Below are positions 49,125 to 57,419 of a stretch of 64,000 bases of DNA, piece by piece. Under the pieces are notes generated by a model that saw only the letters and a program-made list of their open reading frames with translations, had not been told where the DNA came from and made no database searches. Positions within the stretch are counted from its first letter, which is position 1; each line of letters opens with the position of its first letter. This DNA comes from an uncultured Clostridia bacterium (GTDB taxonomy: Bacteria; Bacillota; Clostridia; UBA1381). The stretch spans positions 434,001 to 498,000 of the forward strand of contig CANRKO010000001.1 in the NCBI GenBank assembly GCA_947631235.1. The letters run 5' to 3'. A program made the translations under genes and the position numbers.

Positions 49125-51134
49125 TTACGCAATATCCTGCGAATCGTAATGGTCAAGCTTGTTTCTGATGTTTGAAAGTCTTGTGTCGATGTCAACATAA
49201 CCATCGCTGTCATACGCGCTTGTAGCTTTGAGCATGATGTCCGTATACCATTCGCCTTCCGGAAGGTCTACGAGATAATACGTTGCCGGTGTAACAGTCG
49301 TGCCGTCCTGAGCCTCAAGACCCATATCGGTTCTGCCGATGATGTTGTTGAACATCGAACAGAACTCGGCTCTGTTCATAATTCTATCGGGAGCGAACTC
49401 CGTTTCGCTGTCACCGTTCATATAGCCGTAAGCGTTCATAATCTCGATATACTGCTTGTAGGGGCTGTTTTCGATGTCAGCAAACGATGTCTCGGTTGTG
49501 TCCGTAAGGTTAAGACCGAACGCAACAAGCTTTGCAACCTCGCCTCTCGTAACAGGACCTACTTCAACCGACTCGATGCCATCAAACGTACCCTTGCTTG
49601 CGAGATACGCGAGACCTCTCTCATACCATGTGCCGGCGTGTTTCGCGATATTCCCGGTAACGGAATACTCAGCACCCGTTGTGTCATAACTCTGATCGAT
49701 CATTCTCATAATCATAGCCGCAACCTGCTCTCTCGTTACAGAGTCGGTCGGAGCCATTCTTACTTCGATATCCCAGTCGGTGTGACCGCCGTCTTCGTCG
49801 TCAACCCATATCATCTGGATTTTGTCGGGTTCATAACCGAAGATGTAAGCGTAACCGCCCGTAACGTCTATCTCATCTCCCGACGGGAGCGGGGGAAGAG
49901 TGGGCTCGGGAGTCGGCTCTACAGTCGGCTCGGGAGTGGGTTCGGGTGTAGCCGCAGGCTCGGGTGTGGCTGCCTTTGCGGCAGCCGTGTCAGCCTTCCA
50001 TATAATTCTGCCCGCACCGTTGATCGTAAGCGTGTTTGTATGGAGCTGTCCAAACAGTGTGCCCGAATCAACCACCTCAGCATCCGCGTTCGGAACGCAT
50101 ACTACGCCTTCAACATACGTTGCGCCGCCTGTGATAGTAAATTCACTTGCGCCCGAAGTAACATTGCCGAGATACTTACCGCCGCCGCTGATTGTCAGCT
50201 TGTCGGCATTTGAGTAGATGTTAGCCGCAATTTTGCTGTTGTTAAGATCAACTTCATCGGAAGGTGTGTTAATAAATAAATCAATCTGATCGGGATCGCT
50301 TAAAATGTCAAAATACTCCTGCGCGTAATTGTCAGTATTTTGAGTTCCGCGCCAGTCCCAAACATCGACATCTTCATTTGTCAACGCCAAAGCAATATTC
50401 GGCTGTGAAGTGCCGTACATAGCATAATCGTTTATATAAATTTTTGCGTGATTTGCACCTCTTACCTTGATGTAAGGATTGCCTGCCGTCGAATTCAGTT
50501 TGTCAATTACAACCGTAACATCACCGCTTGTTGTATCAACTATAAGACCCGCACCGCCGATGTCAAATGTTCCGTAGTGCGTATCCTCCGAAACAACAGT
50601 TGCTCCCGGCCAGTATTCATTACCGCTCGCAGAATCTACATAATTGGCAATCTCGGGGATTTCATACGGTGTGTAAGAACACTCAAATGATGTCTCCGTG
50701 TCAAGAATTGCGCCCTCGTAATCAAGCGTTGTGCTGTAAGCGTTTGTCGTCATCTGGTGATCGTCGTCAACGTGAATGTATCCGTAACGATACTGGTCTT
50801 CCGACGCGCCGTCTCCGGGCGTCTTGTAGTCCCACATACCCTTTACGCCGGATATGAACAGACCGTCAACCTTGTTGCCCGCGCCGTTACCGACATAAAT
50901 AGTATCGTTCGAGTACACGCTGCCCTCGATGTACATCGCGTCGCCGACAATATCAACCTTACCGTTTGCGATTACCGCAAGGTTGATCTCGCCGTCGGGG
51001 TCGTCCGACGTATAGCCTACGCTCTCGTACGGCTGACCGTCATACGCCGACGGTGCCGCCGCAAATGCCGGTGCTGCGGTTACTGCCAGCATCGATGCAG
51101 CCAGCAGCCACGAAATAATTTTACTTTTTTTCAT
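49125..51134 (-). CDS. Secreted SLH-domain surface protein with beta-rich N-terminal region
   Basis: A 669-residue exported protein. The signal peptide is at about 1-25 (SKIISWLLAASMLAVTAAPAF). Residues 40-390 are beta-rich, with repeated short strands and many Gly/Asp/Asn turns, like a right-handed beta-helix or a bactofilin-like solenoid; no catalytic motif was identified. A Pro/Glu/Thr linker (TPEPTPEPTVEPTPEP) lies at about 400-425. SLH-like repeats at about 455-640 are recognisable by SVTREQVAAMIMRMI, VTRGEVAKLVAF, FADIENSPYKQYIEIMNAYG and MNRAEFCSMFNNI. They are less canonical than in the LRR-SLH protein. The start ATG 51134 follows AAAAGGAG. Confidence 0.83.
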   Translation of the reverse strand: MKKSKIISWLLAASMLAVTAAPAFAAAPSAYDGQPYESVGYTSDDPDGEINLAVIANGKVDIVGDAMYIEGSVYSNDTIYVGNGAGNKVDGLFISGVKGMWDYKTPGDGASEDQYRYGYIHVDDDHQMTTNAYSTTLDYEGAILDTETSFECSYTPYEIPEIANYVDSASGNEYWPGATVVSEDTHYGTFDIGGAGLIVDTTSGDVTVVIDKLNSTAGNPYIKVRGANHAKIYINDYAMYGTSQPNIALALTNEDVDVWDWRGTQNTDNYAQEYFDILSDPDQIDLFINTPSDEVDLNNSKIAANIYSNADKLTISGGGKYLGNVTSGASEFTITGGATYVEGVVCVPNADAEVVDSGTLFGQLHTNTLTINGAGRIIWKADTAAAKAATPEPAATPEPTPEPTVEPTPEPTLPPLPSGDEIDVTGGYAYIFGYEPDKIQMIWVDDEDGGHTDWDIEVRMAPTDSVTREQVAAMIMRMIDQSYDTTGAEYSVTGNIAKHAGTWYERGLAYLASKGTFDGIESVEVGPVTRGEVAKLVAFGLNLTDTTETSFADIENSPYKQYIEIMNAYGYMNGDSETEFAPDRIMNRAEFCSMFNNIIGRTDMGLEAQDGTTVTPATYYLVDLPEGEWYTDIMLKATSAYDSDGYVDIDTRLSNIRNKLDHYDSQDIA

Positions 51135-51183
51135 TTTTGCGCTCCTTTTCAACTTAAAACCGTTCAGATACTTAATATAATTA

Positions 51184-51212
51184 TTATAGCTTATTTTCCT
51201 TATTCTGTCAAG
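51184..51212 (-). promoter_or_regulatory. Promoter of the SLH protein gene
   Basis: On the minus strand, TTGACA (51207-51212), 17 bases, TATAAT (51184-51189). The leader is short and unlike those of the CHAP and LRR-SLH genes. Confidence 0.78.
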
Positions 51213-51283
51213 ACATTTTATTGTGGACGTTCATATTTTTTTCACAAAATTTTTACAAAATCCTGTGGTGGTTTTAGTCGTTA

Positions 51284-51916
51284 TTATAATAACTCCGTTA
51301 AGACCGCGCACGTTTCGAAATACGGCGATTTTCCGCACACGGCGTACTTGTATCCATCTTCTATATTATATTCCTTAAAATAATATCCGTTCACGCTTTC
51401 CTTTGCCGTTACGGAGAAACTGTTAAGCGGTGTTTTTAAGCCCGTGCCGAGAGCCTTTACATAGCTTTCCTTCAGCGTCCACAGTCTGTAAAACATATTG
51501 GTTCTCTCGCTTTTGTCCGCTATGGCGTTAATCTGCAGTCTCTCCGACGGGTCAAAAAATCTGTCGGCAATCTTGGTGTTTGCCTCCCCTACCTTCTGCA
51601 CGTCGCAGCCGACCTCCATATCCGACACGGCGCACATAACCCTGCCGCCCGAATGGGACAGGTTAAAGAAAACCGCGCCGTTTGCGAGATAGGGCTTGCC
51701 GTTATCGTCCGTGCGTATTTCTCGCTCGCTTACGCCGACGTCGTCAAGCGCTTTTTCAAGCAACAGACCCGCGGCAAGCGACCGTATTTTATCCTCATGT
51801 TTTGCGCACCGATTTATTTTATTTACGCGTTCGCCGCTCACGCGAGTAAGGCAGCGTTCAAACACCGCATCGTCGCGGAGCGCGCTTGTGTCGGCGATGT
51901 ACACCTTCGTTTTCAT
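51284..51916 (-). CDS. 4'-phosphopantetheinyl transferase (Sfp type)
   Basis: A 210-residue enzyme that moves phosphopantetheine from CoA onto carrier-protein serines. The conserved blocks are present: FFNLSHSGGRVMCAVSD, then GCDVQKV (the Mg-binding Asp; usually GIDIE) and WTLKESYVKALGTGL (the W-x-x-KE-x-x-x-K motif). The Sfp form acts on NRPS/PKS carriers and on fatty-acid ACP in species without AcpS; the target here is unknown. It overlaps the Sua5 gene upstream by 4 bp. Confidence 0.9.
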   Translation of the reverse strand: MKTKVYIADTSALRDDAVFERCLTRVSGERVNKINRCAKHEDKIRSLAAGLLLEKALDDVGVSEREIRTDDNGKPYLANGAVFFNLSHSGGRVMCAVSDMEVGCDVQKVGEANTKIADRFFDPSERLQINAIADKSERTNMFYRLWTLKESYVKALGTGLKTPLNSFSVTAKESVNGYYFKEYNIEDGYKYAVCGKSPYFETCAVLTELL

Positions 51917-52932
51917 ACGTGTATCACCCTTTGCGCGGCGGCTTTGTACAGGCGGTTCTTGACGGCGAGACCGTAGCCGTCCTTTTCACAAAACTCCGCG
52001 TACACCTTCTCCACACCGAGACGGTCGAACTCGCGGAGCGCGGAAAAGAGGTTTTTTGCGTATTCTCTGTTGCTCTCCCCCGCCGACAGAATTACGGCGT
52101 TGTCGTAGTCCGCACCGTACATGGCAAGCACGCCCGCAATTTTGCCGTCGTTATCGTCTAAAAGCTCTTTTATCTTCCTTTGCACATTTTCCTTTTCGCC
52201 CTCGATAACGGTCACTTCGGCGTTCGGCGCGTAGTGCTTGTATTTCATACCCGGCGACTTCGGCACTTCGTCCGCGCCGATAGAGCGCAGAATATTTTTG
52301 TCTATCTCGATTGTCGGAACAACGCTTTTCAATTCGTCAAACGTAACGCCGCCCGGACGGAGTACCACGGGGGTTTCGTCGGTAAAATCGACTATTGTTG
52401 ACTCAACGCCCACGTCGCACCTTCCACCGTCTATAATAGCGTCAATTCTGCCCGTCATGTCCTCAATTACGTGCGACGCGTCGGTGGGGCTTGGCTTGCC
52501 CGACAAATTCGCGCTCGGAGCGGCTATCGGCACGCCCGCCGCGCGTATCAGGCGGCAAGCCGTTTCGTTCAGCGGATAACGCACAGCCACGGTTTTGAGA
52601 CCAGCCGTTACCGCGTCGGGAACGATTGGATTTTTTTTGAGTATTACGGTAATCGGTCCGGGCATAAAAGCGTCTATTACGCACTGCGCCTGCGATGTAA
52701 TATCCTCGGCTATCCCGCCGAGCTGCGATTTATCGCATATGTGGACTATAAGCGGGTTGTCGGACGGTCTGCCCTTCGCGGCGTAGATTTTACGCGCAGC
52801 GTCGTGGTTAAAAGCCGACGCTCCCAAACCGTATACCGTTTCGGTCGGGAACGCGACAAGTCCGCCGTTTTTTATGATTTCACCCGCTGCGGCAATATCG
52901 CCGTCGCTCGCGGTAAGTAATTTCGTTTCCAT
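51913..52932 (-). CDS. tsaC: L-threonylcarbamoyladenylate synthase (Sua5 type)
   Basis: A 339-residue enzyme that makes threonylcarbamoyl-AMP from threonine, bicarbonate and ATP, for the t6A37 modification of tRNAs reading ANN codons. The YrdC domain (about 1-205) has VAFPTETVYGLGASAFN, KGRPSDNPLIVHI and PSANLSGKPSPTDASHV. The C-terminal Sua5 domain (about 215-335) begins SPGMKYKHYAPNAEV, so this is the longer Sua5 form rather than short TsaC. The start follows AAGGAAC. The downstream PPTase gene overlaps by 4 bp. Confidence 0.95.
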   Translation of the reverse strand: METKLLTASDGDIAAAGEIIKNGGLVAFPTETVYGLGASAFNHDAARKIYAAKGRPSDNPLIVHICDKSQLGGIAEDITSQAQCVIDAFMPGPITVILKKNPIVPDAVTAGLKTVAVRYPLNETACRLIRAAGVPIAAPSANLSGKPSPTDASHVIEDMTGRIDAIIDGGRCDVGVESTIVDFTDETPVVLRPGGVTFDELKSVVPTIEIDKNILRSIGADEVPKSPGMKYKHYAPNAEVTVIEGEKENVQRKIKELLDDNDGKIAGVLAMYGADYDNAVILSAGESNREYAKNLFSALREFDRLGVEKVYAEFCEKDGYGLAVKNRLYKAAAQRVIHV

Positions 52933-52984
52933 TTTACCCTCTGTTCCTTAAAGTTTGATATTCTTAAAGCATACTTACACAGTC

Positions 52985-55075
52985 TTACTGCGGCTTTATC
53001 TTCACCGCAGCGCGCACTCCCCTTACGTTGTCAACGTTTGTGTGTAGTACAAAGCCGTCGTTTTTCATGTACCGCTGCATTTTCTCGTTATAGCCGTACG
53101 GACATAATATCCAGTAAGAACCGTTCACGTCGATTGTATCCATCATGTCGAGCGTCGGTATGTATACCATATCGTCAACAGTATACTTGTACGCCGTTTC
53201 GCTCAAATCCGCGGCGGCGTCTCTCGTCGCGCTCCATATATGCGTGTGGTTGCCGCTTTCAGCCATATGGCGGTCGTTATACGTGAGCATGACCTCGTTT
53301 TGCACGGGTTGTATGCGCGACAGCTCGTCGAGCGTAAACTCCCTTACGAAGTCGCTGTTGAGCCATTCGCGCAGACTGCTTGTTTCCCACATATTGTCGC
53401 TGTCGTCAAACGCCCGCTGCTCCACGCATTTTTTTGTGACAAGCGTTTTCGTTCCGTCCTCGTCCGTCGCCATGACTTCCCACTGTATCGGCTCGCCGTT
53501 GTATGTTCCGAATTCCATCGTTTCCTTCGGCTTGCCTATTTGCAGCGCGGAAATCACTGCCGCCAATGTCACAACGGATATGATTTTGTTGCGTCGGTGC
53601 ATACTTACTATGCCGAGTATTATTCCGGCAGTAAGCACGTCCATACAGTTTTCAAACAGGAACATATGTTTCATTATGTCCGCCTCACCGTTGCCGATTA
53701 TGGGCAGGCACATATTTATCCACAGTCCGGCGAGCAGAATGTACATTACCATTATTATGTAAAGTCGTTTTTCGTTTGTTTCGCGTTTTTCCTTGACGAG
53801 AAATACGTTTATAAGCACGACGTATGCCGTCAGCAGCAGAGCCATCAAAAATACGATAATGGGATTGTATAGGAATTTTGACGCGACTCGCAGATTGCTC
53901 CACAGACTGTAGCGGTTCGTGCTGTCCATTATGACCGTTTCGGATGTGCCGAGGTTCAGAGGACGCAGACATGACGCGTTCTCTATCGCGAACGCTACCT
54001 TTCCGACAAATCTGACGGGGTGGCGTATGTAGAAAAATACGACGTCGAGCTTGCCTACCTTTTCGTAGAAGTCCTCGCGGAACTCGTCGGAGTGTATGTC
54101 GATCGGGTACTCGTCCTCCTGCATATACGCGTGCGTGTTTATAAGCGGCATATACTTTTCGTCTATGCCGAATTCCTTTAAATCCCGGTCGGGCGTTTCC
54201 GTCTCCTTGAGCGCGCCGAAGAATACGGACTGATATGTGGTGTCTTCGTGCATCCAGTCGGGTATGCTCAGATAGAGGTTCGCTATACACGCTGCCGCCG
54301 CCAGCACCGACACAGCAACGCCTATCTTGTAGCGTCTTTCCTTTCTCAGAAACGCAAACGAAAGCGCAAGAAGAGATACGATTACGGCGTAAGGAACGTT
54401 TGCAAGCTTTGAGCCCGCGAAAAAGTACAGCGACACAAAGAAACACGCGACCTTCGGAATTGTCGGGCGTTTGTATATTAGAAGTCCCAAAGCGACAAGC
54501 ATCATAAGCGACACGAATTGCAGCGGTTCGCCGTAGAAGGAGTTAAAGTACAGTATGTAGCCCGCGTCGCAGAACATCACGATAAAAATTACAAACACGG
54601 CTATCCGTATTCGTTTTTTCGAGTCGGCAAAGAAGGTGAATATACCCCATGCCGCAAGCGACAGCATAAGCGTGTATATAAACGCAAGACAGCCTATGTC
54701 GTAATGGCTCTCGTCGCGGTGAAATACGATGTTTATAAGGAAATTCATAAGCTTTGACGCTTTGATTATAACGAAATGCGGCGACGAGTATATTTCCTCC
54801 GCGTCGTTGTTTTGGCAAAGATATGCCGCTTTCTCGCCGAAGGTGTCGCCCTCTATCTTCATTTTGTAATCGCGCTTGAAAAGATAATAGTAATTGTCGT
54901 CGTTCTCGTATTCGAGATTGTTCACGAGCAGCACGCGGCGGAAATCGCCGTTGTCGCTCAGACCGACGTTTTTGCCGAGATACAGTACGCAAAAAACAAG
55001 CGCAAAGACAATCACTGCGCCTATAAGCGGGAATGTTCTTTTGTTTTCCTTTATCGCCTTCATGTGTTTATCCAT
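52985..55075 (-). CDS. Polytopic membrane protein, WsfD-like glycan transferase, with C-terminal DUF6273-like domain
   Basis: A 696-residue protein with about 12 membrane segments (about residues 15-520), resembling integral-membrane sugar transferases of the WsfD type. After the first segment an extracytoplasmic loop carries GLSDNGDFRRVL, a catalytic-looking Asp site of GT-C enzymes. A soluble C-terminal domain (about 530-690) contains IQWEVMATDEDGTKTLVTKK and SSLREWLNSDFVREFT, like the DUF6273 domain. The ribosome-binding site is poor for either start; I chose ATG 55075 over TTG 55102. Substrate unknown. It stands between tsaC and yabR. Confidence 0.72.
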   Translation of the reverse strand: MDKHMKAIKENKRTFPLIGAVIVFALVFCVLYLGKNVGLSDNGDFRRVLLVNNLEYENDDNYYYLFKRDYKMKIEGDTFGEKAAYLCQNNDAEEIYSSPHFVIIKASKLMNFLINIVFHRDESHYDIGCLAFIYTLMLSLAAWGIFTFFADSKKRIRIAVFVIFIVMFCDAGYILYFNSFYGEPLQFVSLMMLVALGLLIYKRPTIPKVACFFVSLYFFAGSKLANVPYAVIVSLLALSFAFLRKERRYKIGVAVSVLAAAACIANLYLSIPDWMHEDTTYQSVFFGALKETETPDRDLKEFGIDEKYMPLINTHAYMQEDEYPIDIHSDEFREDFYEKVGKLDVVFFYIRHPVRFVGKVAFAIENASCLRPLNLGTSETVIMDSTNRYSLWSNLRVASKFLYNPIIVFLMALLLTAYVVLINVFLVKEKRETNEKRLYIIMVMYILLAGLWINMCLPIIGNGEADIMKHMFLFENCMDVLTAGIILGIVSMHRRNKIISVVTLAAVISALQIGKPKETMEFGTYNGEPIQWEVMATDEDGTKTLVTKKCVEQRAFDDSDNMWETSSLREWLNSDFVREFTLDELSRIQPVQNEVMLTYNDRHMAESGNHTHIWSATRDAAADLSETAYKYTVDDMVYIPTLDMMDTIDVNGSYWILCPYGYNEKMQRYMKNDGFVLHTNVDNVRGVRAAVKIKPQ

Positions 55076-55138
55076 ACCGTGTTTCTTTGCCCCTTTATAC
55101 AATAAAACAGGCGGAAAACCTTTCCGCCCGGCTTTTTA

Positions 55139-55588
55139 TCAATATGAATGACTGCTCCTTCTGCTGTATCCGCCGCTGCGCTTGGAATCGTTGCTGCGTC
55201 TTAACGACTGCATCTTCTCGTCGCTGTCCTGCTTGAATTTTGAAAGCATATCGTCGAGCGACATACCCTCGGTGGACGTGCTCCAATCCAACTCCGCCGG
55301 ACGCACAAATTCATGCTTTTCGTGCGGTTCTCTTTTTTCGCGGTTTCTGTCCTTCTTTTGCTCCGCCTGCTTTATCGACAGGCTGATTTTACCGTCGTCC
55401 TCTATTTTGATAACCTTTACCTTTACCGTATCGCCTTTTTTGATATACTCGTTTATATCCTTGATGTATTTTGATGAAAGTTCCGAAATATGAACCAGTC
55501 CCGACTGCTTGCCCGGCAAATCAATAAACGCCCCGAACGGCATAACGCTTGTGACCTTTCCTTCGACTATACTACCTAATTCTACCAT
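55139..55588 (-). CDS. yabR: S1 RNA-binding domain protein, YabR type
   Basis: A 149-residue cytoplasmic protein. The S1 domain (about 1-75) reads GSIVEGKVTSVMPFGAFIDL, then GLVHISELSSKYI and VKVKVIKIEDDGKISLSIK. A charged linker (about 75-110) and a Ser/Arg-rich tail ending RSGGYSRRSSHSY follow. The family is related to general stress protein 13. It follows divIC, as in the yabP-yabQ-divIC-yabR order of Bacillus, and probably binds RNA or ribosomes. Confidence 0.9.
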   Translation of the reverse strand: MVELGSIVEGKVTSVMPFGAFIDLPGKQSGLVHISELSSKYIKDINEYIKKGDTVKVKVIKIEDDGKISLSIKQAEQKKDRNREKREPHEKHEFVRPAELDWSTSTEGMSLDDMLSKFKQDSDEKMQSLRRSNDSKRSGGYSRRSSHSY

Positions 55589-55633
55589 TCTTTTTTTAAT
55601 TACCTTTCCTGTTTCATTATTAGCGTGCGGTAT

Positions 55634-55954
55634 TTATTGCTGTTCGCCCGACACGTCAACAAAAATCTTTGCGTTGCTGGGAATAAGTCCGAGTTTTTCC
55701 GTAGCGATTTTCTTTATATACTCGTCGGAATTTACCTTGCCCTTCAAGTCCTCTACTTCCTTGCGTCGCTCCGTTTCATAATCGATTTGAGCGTTCAGGT
55801 CGGATATTTCCCTTTTCTGTTCGCCGAGTCTCGGATACTGCATAACGCCTCTTAAAAGCATTGAGCCTACGAGCAGCGCGAACAGTGCGATTATAATTCC
55901 CCTTTTGTGGCTGCTTACGTATCCCACGACATGATTTTTTATTTTGCTTAGCAT
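55634..55954 (-). CDS. divIC: Septum formation protein DivIC/FtsL-like
   Basis: A 106-residue bitopic protein with a short cytoplasmic N-terminus, one membrane helix (about 18-38), then an extracytoplasmic coiled coil (LGEQKREISDLNAQIDYETE) and the conserved end VNSDEYIKKIATEKLGLIPSNAKIF. DivIC joins FtsL and DivIB in the divisome. The start ATG 55954 follows AAAGGAG. Its first 179 bp lie inside the 3' part of yabQ in another frame. Confidence 0.92.
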   Translation of the reverse strand: MLSKIKNHVVGYVSSHKRGIIIALFALLVGSMLLRGVMQYPRLGEQKREISDLNAQIDYETERRKEVEDLKGKVNSDEYIKKIATEKLGLIPSNAKIFVDVSGEQQ

Positions 55955-56378
55955 TTGAGTTTCTACTCCTTTGTATAATGCTTTTCGCGTATTTCCTTAT
56001 CGGTACAACTAAAATTTTATACAAAAACAGCAGTGGTGTCAAGAGTATTTTGAAAATAAATAGCGTTATTTTCAAAAATTTTTTTATAATGTATAAAAAG
56101 AACTTGTACACAACGCTGCTCAAAACCGCAAAATAAATCACGGCTCCGAGCATCAGTCCCATTGCCTCATACAGTCTCAGCCGTCCGTTTCCGAAGTCGC
56201 GGACGCACAACGCCGCGGCGGCAAAGGATAAAAACACGAAAATCACGTCGGTGACAGCCGTCAGCACAGCCCCCGATTTTACCGCGGCTCTTACGGCGCG
56301 CATAAAGTCATAAAGCATTGCCGCAGCTGCTCCGCAAACAGTCATCGCAAGAAAAAGCGCCGTTTCAGCCGAAATCAT
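55776..56378 (-). CDS. yabQ: Spore cortex biosynthesis protein YabQ
   Basis: A 200-residue membrane protein with about four to five hydrophobic segments in its first 125 residues (SAETALFLAMTVCGAAAAMLYD is the start, split here after MLY). The tail is strongly basic (residues 125-200, many Arg and Lys). YabQ is needed for cortex formation in Bacillus spores and localises to the forespore membrane. It overlaps yabP by 4 bp. The last 60 codons overlap divIC out of phase; the conserved membrane part does not. Confidence 0.86.
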   Translation of the reverse strand: MISAETALFLAMTVCGAAAAMLYDFMRAVRAAVKSGAVLTAVTDVIFVFLSFAAAALCVRDFGNGRLRLYEAMGLMLGAVIYFAVLSSVVYKFFLYIIKKFLKITLFIFKILLTPLLFLYKILVVPIRKYAKSIIQRSRNSNAKQNKKSCRGIRKQPQKGNYNRTVRAARRLNAFKRRYAVSETRRTEKGNIRPERSNRL

Positions 56379-56632
56379 TTAAACAGTCCTTCTATTATTC
56401 CTCCGCCCGCCGGCGAAGAATATTTTATCATGTTTATTTCGCCTTTTACGCTCAATATCCCCGTGTCGGTGTCCAGACGGCTTATGGTGAGTTTCTCGCC
56501 GCGTATGCACATGTCGCCCATCTGCGTTTTCAGTATAACCTTGTTTTCCGAAAATTCCTTCACGTCCGTTATGCCCGTGAGCGACATATCCCTTCTGCCG
56601 TTCATCGTCAGGCTGTGTTCCTTTTCAGCCAT
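56375..56632 (-). CDS. yabP: Sporulation protein YabP
   Basis: An 85-residue protein of the YabP family, a small beta-rich domain: HSLTMNGRRDMSLTGITDVK, FSENKVILKTQMGDMCIRGE (split here after MGD) and LDTDTGILSVKGEINMI. It works with YabQ in spore cortex formation and resembles YqfC, which interacts with coat assembly. It overlaps yabQ by 4 bp. The start ATG 56632 follows GAGGGGATA. Confidence 0.93.
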   Translation of the reverse strand: MAEKEHSLTMNGRRDMSLTGITDVKEFSENKVILKTQMGDMCIRGEKLTISRLDTDTGILSVKGEINMIKYSSPAGGGIIEGLFK

Positions 56633-56677
56633 ACTATCCCCTCCCGCAATATATCTATGACGGGATCGCGGCGAATA

Positions 56678-56920
56678 TTACTCGACCTGCTCGTAAAGCG
56701 ACGACGCATCGTTCTTTAAAACGTGTTCGGCAACCGCTTTAACGCGCACCTTTACGGTTCGCTCGCCCATTGTTATCTCTATAACGTCATTTTCCTTAAC
56801 GTCATACGACGCTTTTACAACGCGTCCGTTTACGGTTATTCTGCCCTGGTCGCACGCCTCGTTCGCTATTGTGCGCCGCTTTATAAGGCGCGTCACTTTT
56901 AAATATTTATCTATTCTCAT
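56678..56920 (-). CDS. rqcP: S4-domain ribosome quality-control protein RqcP
   Basis: An 80-residue protein consisting of one S4 RNA-binding domain: MRIDKYLKVTRLIKRRTIAN, then EACDQGRITVNGRVVKASY and VKENDVIEI. This is the YabO/RqcP (Hsp15-like) family, which assists RqcH in adding alanine tails to stalled nascent chains on 50S subunits. The position between hup and yabP matches yabO in Bacillus. A terminator separates it from hup, so it likely has its own promoter or reads through. Confidence 0.92.
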   Translation of the reverse strand: MRIDKYLKVTRLIKRRTIANEACDQGRITVNGRVVKASYDVKENDVIEITMGERTVKVRVKAVAEHVLKNDASSLYEQVE

Positions 56921-56966
56921 ACTGTGATAACCTCAAAAAAATTTACCGTACAATGCCGGCATGAAA

Positions 56967-56993
56967 CAAGGCGCCGCATGATAGCGACGCCTT
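56967..56993 (-). terminator. Terminator after hup
   Basis: On the minus strand, AAGGCGTCGC pairs with GCGGCGCCTT around a 6-nt loop. The T-tract is weak (GTTTC), so some read-through into rqcP is likely. Confidence 0.65.
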
Positions 56994-57005
56994 TGTATTT
57001 GCGTA

Positions 57006-57278
57006 TTAGTTAACTGTATCCTTGAGTGCCTTGCCGGCTTTGAATGCGGGAACCTTAGAAGCCTTAATCTTGATGCTCTCGCCTGTTCTGGGGTTCTTTC
57101 CGGTTCTTGCGTTGCGCTTTCTAACCTCGAACGTGCCGAAACCAACGAGCTGAACCTTGTCGCCCTTCTTAAGAGCCTCTGAAATCGACGCCGTTACAGC
57201 CGCAACTGCCTTTTCAGCATCCTTCTTCGAGAGCTCAGCCTTTGCAGCTACAGCTGCTACCAACTCTGTCTTGTTCAT
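57006..57278 (-). CDS. hup: DNA-binding protein HU
   Basis: A 90-residue HU-family nucleoid protein: [20 protein letters not shown], then [20 protein letters not shown] with the DNA-inserting arm [12 protein letters not shown], and [10 protein letters not shown] at the end. It bends and compacts DNA. The start ATG 57278 follows AGGAGG; an in-frame ATG at 57305 lies upstream of that site. It has its own promoter and a hairpin in its leader (57310-57329), between mazG and rqcP. Confidence 0.97.
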   Translation of the reverse strand: MNKTELVAAVAAKAELSKKDAEKAVAAVTASISEALKKGDKVQLVGFGTFEVRKRNARTGKNPRTGESIKIKASKVPAFKAGKALKDTVN

Positions 57279-57338
57279 TTTTTTTCCTCCTAATCTTTTT
57301 TTCAAACGTTACAGGCGTAAGTGCCTGTCCAATTACTT

Positions 57339-57367
57339 ATTTTAGTACATTTTACGCAATATGTCAA
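57339..57367 (-). promoter_or_regulatory. hup promoter
   Basis: On the minus strand, TTGACA (57362-57367), 17 bases, TAAAAT (57339-57344). The leader holds ACAGGC/GCCTGT as a small hairpin. Confidence 0.8.
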
Positions 57368-57419
57368 GGGTTTTGCACCATTTTAAGCCAATATTTCCTA
57401 AAAAAGTATTATTTTGGGC

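Noticed and set aside
51184-51300. Leader of the 49-51 kb SLH protein examined for a third copy of the shared leader RNA
   Set aside because: It has a good promoter but neither the 22-nt block nor a terminator before the start codon.
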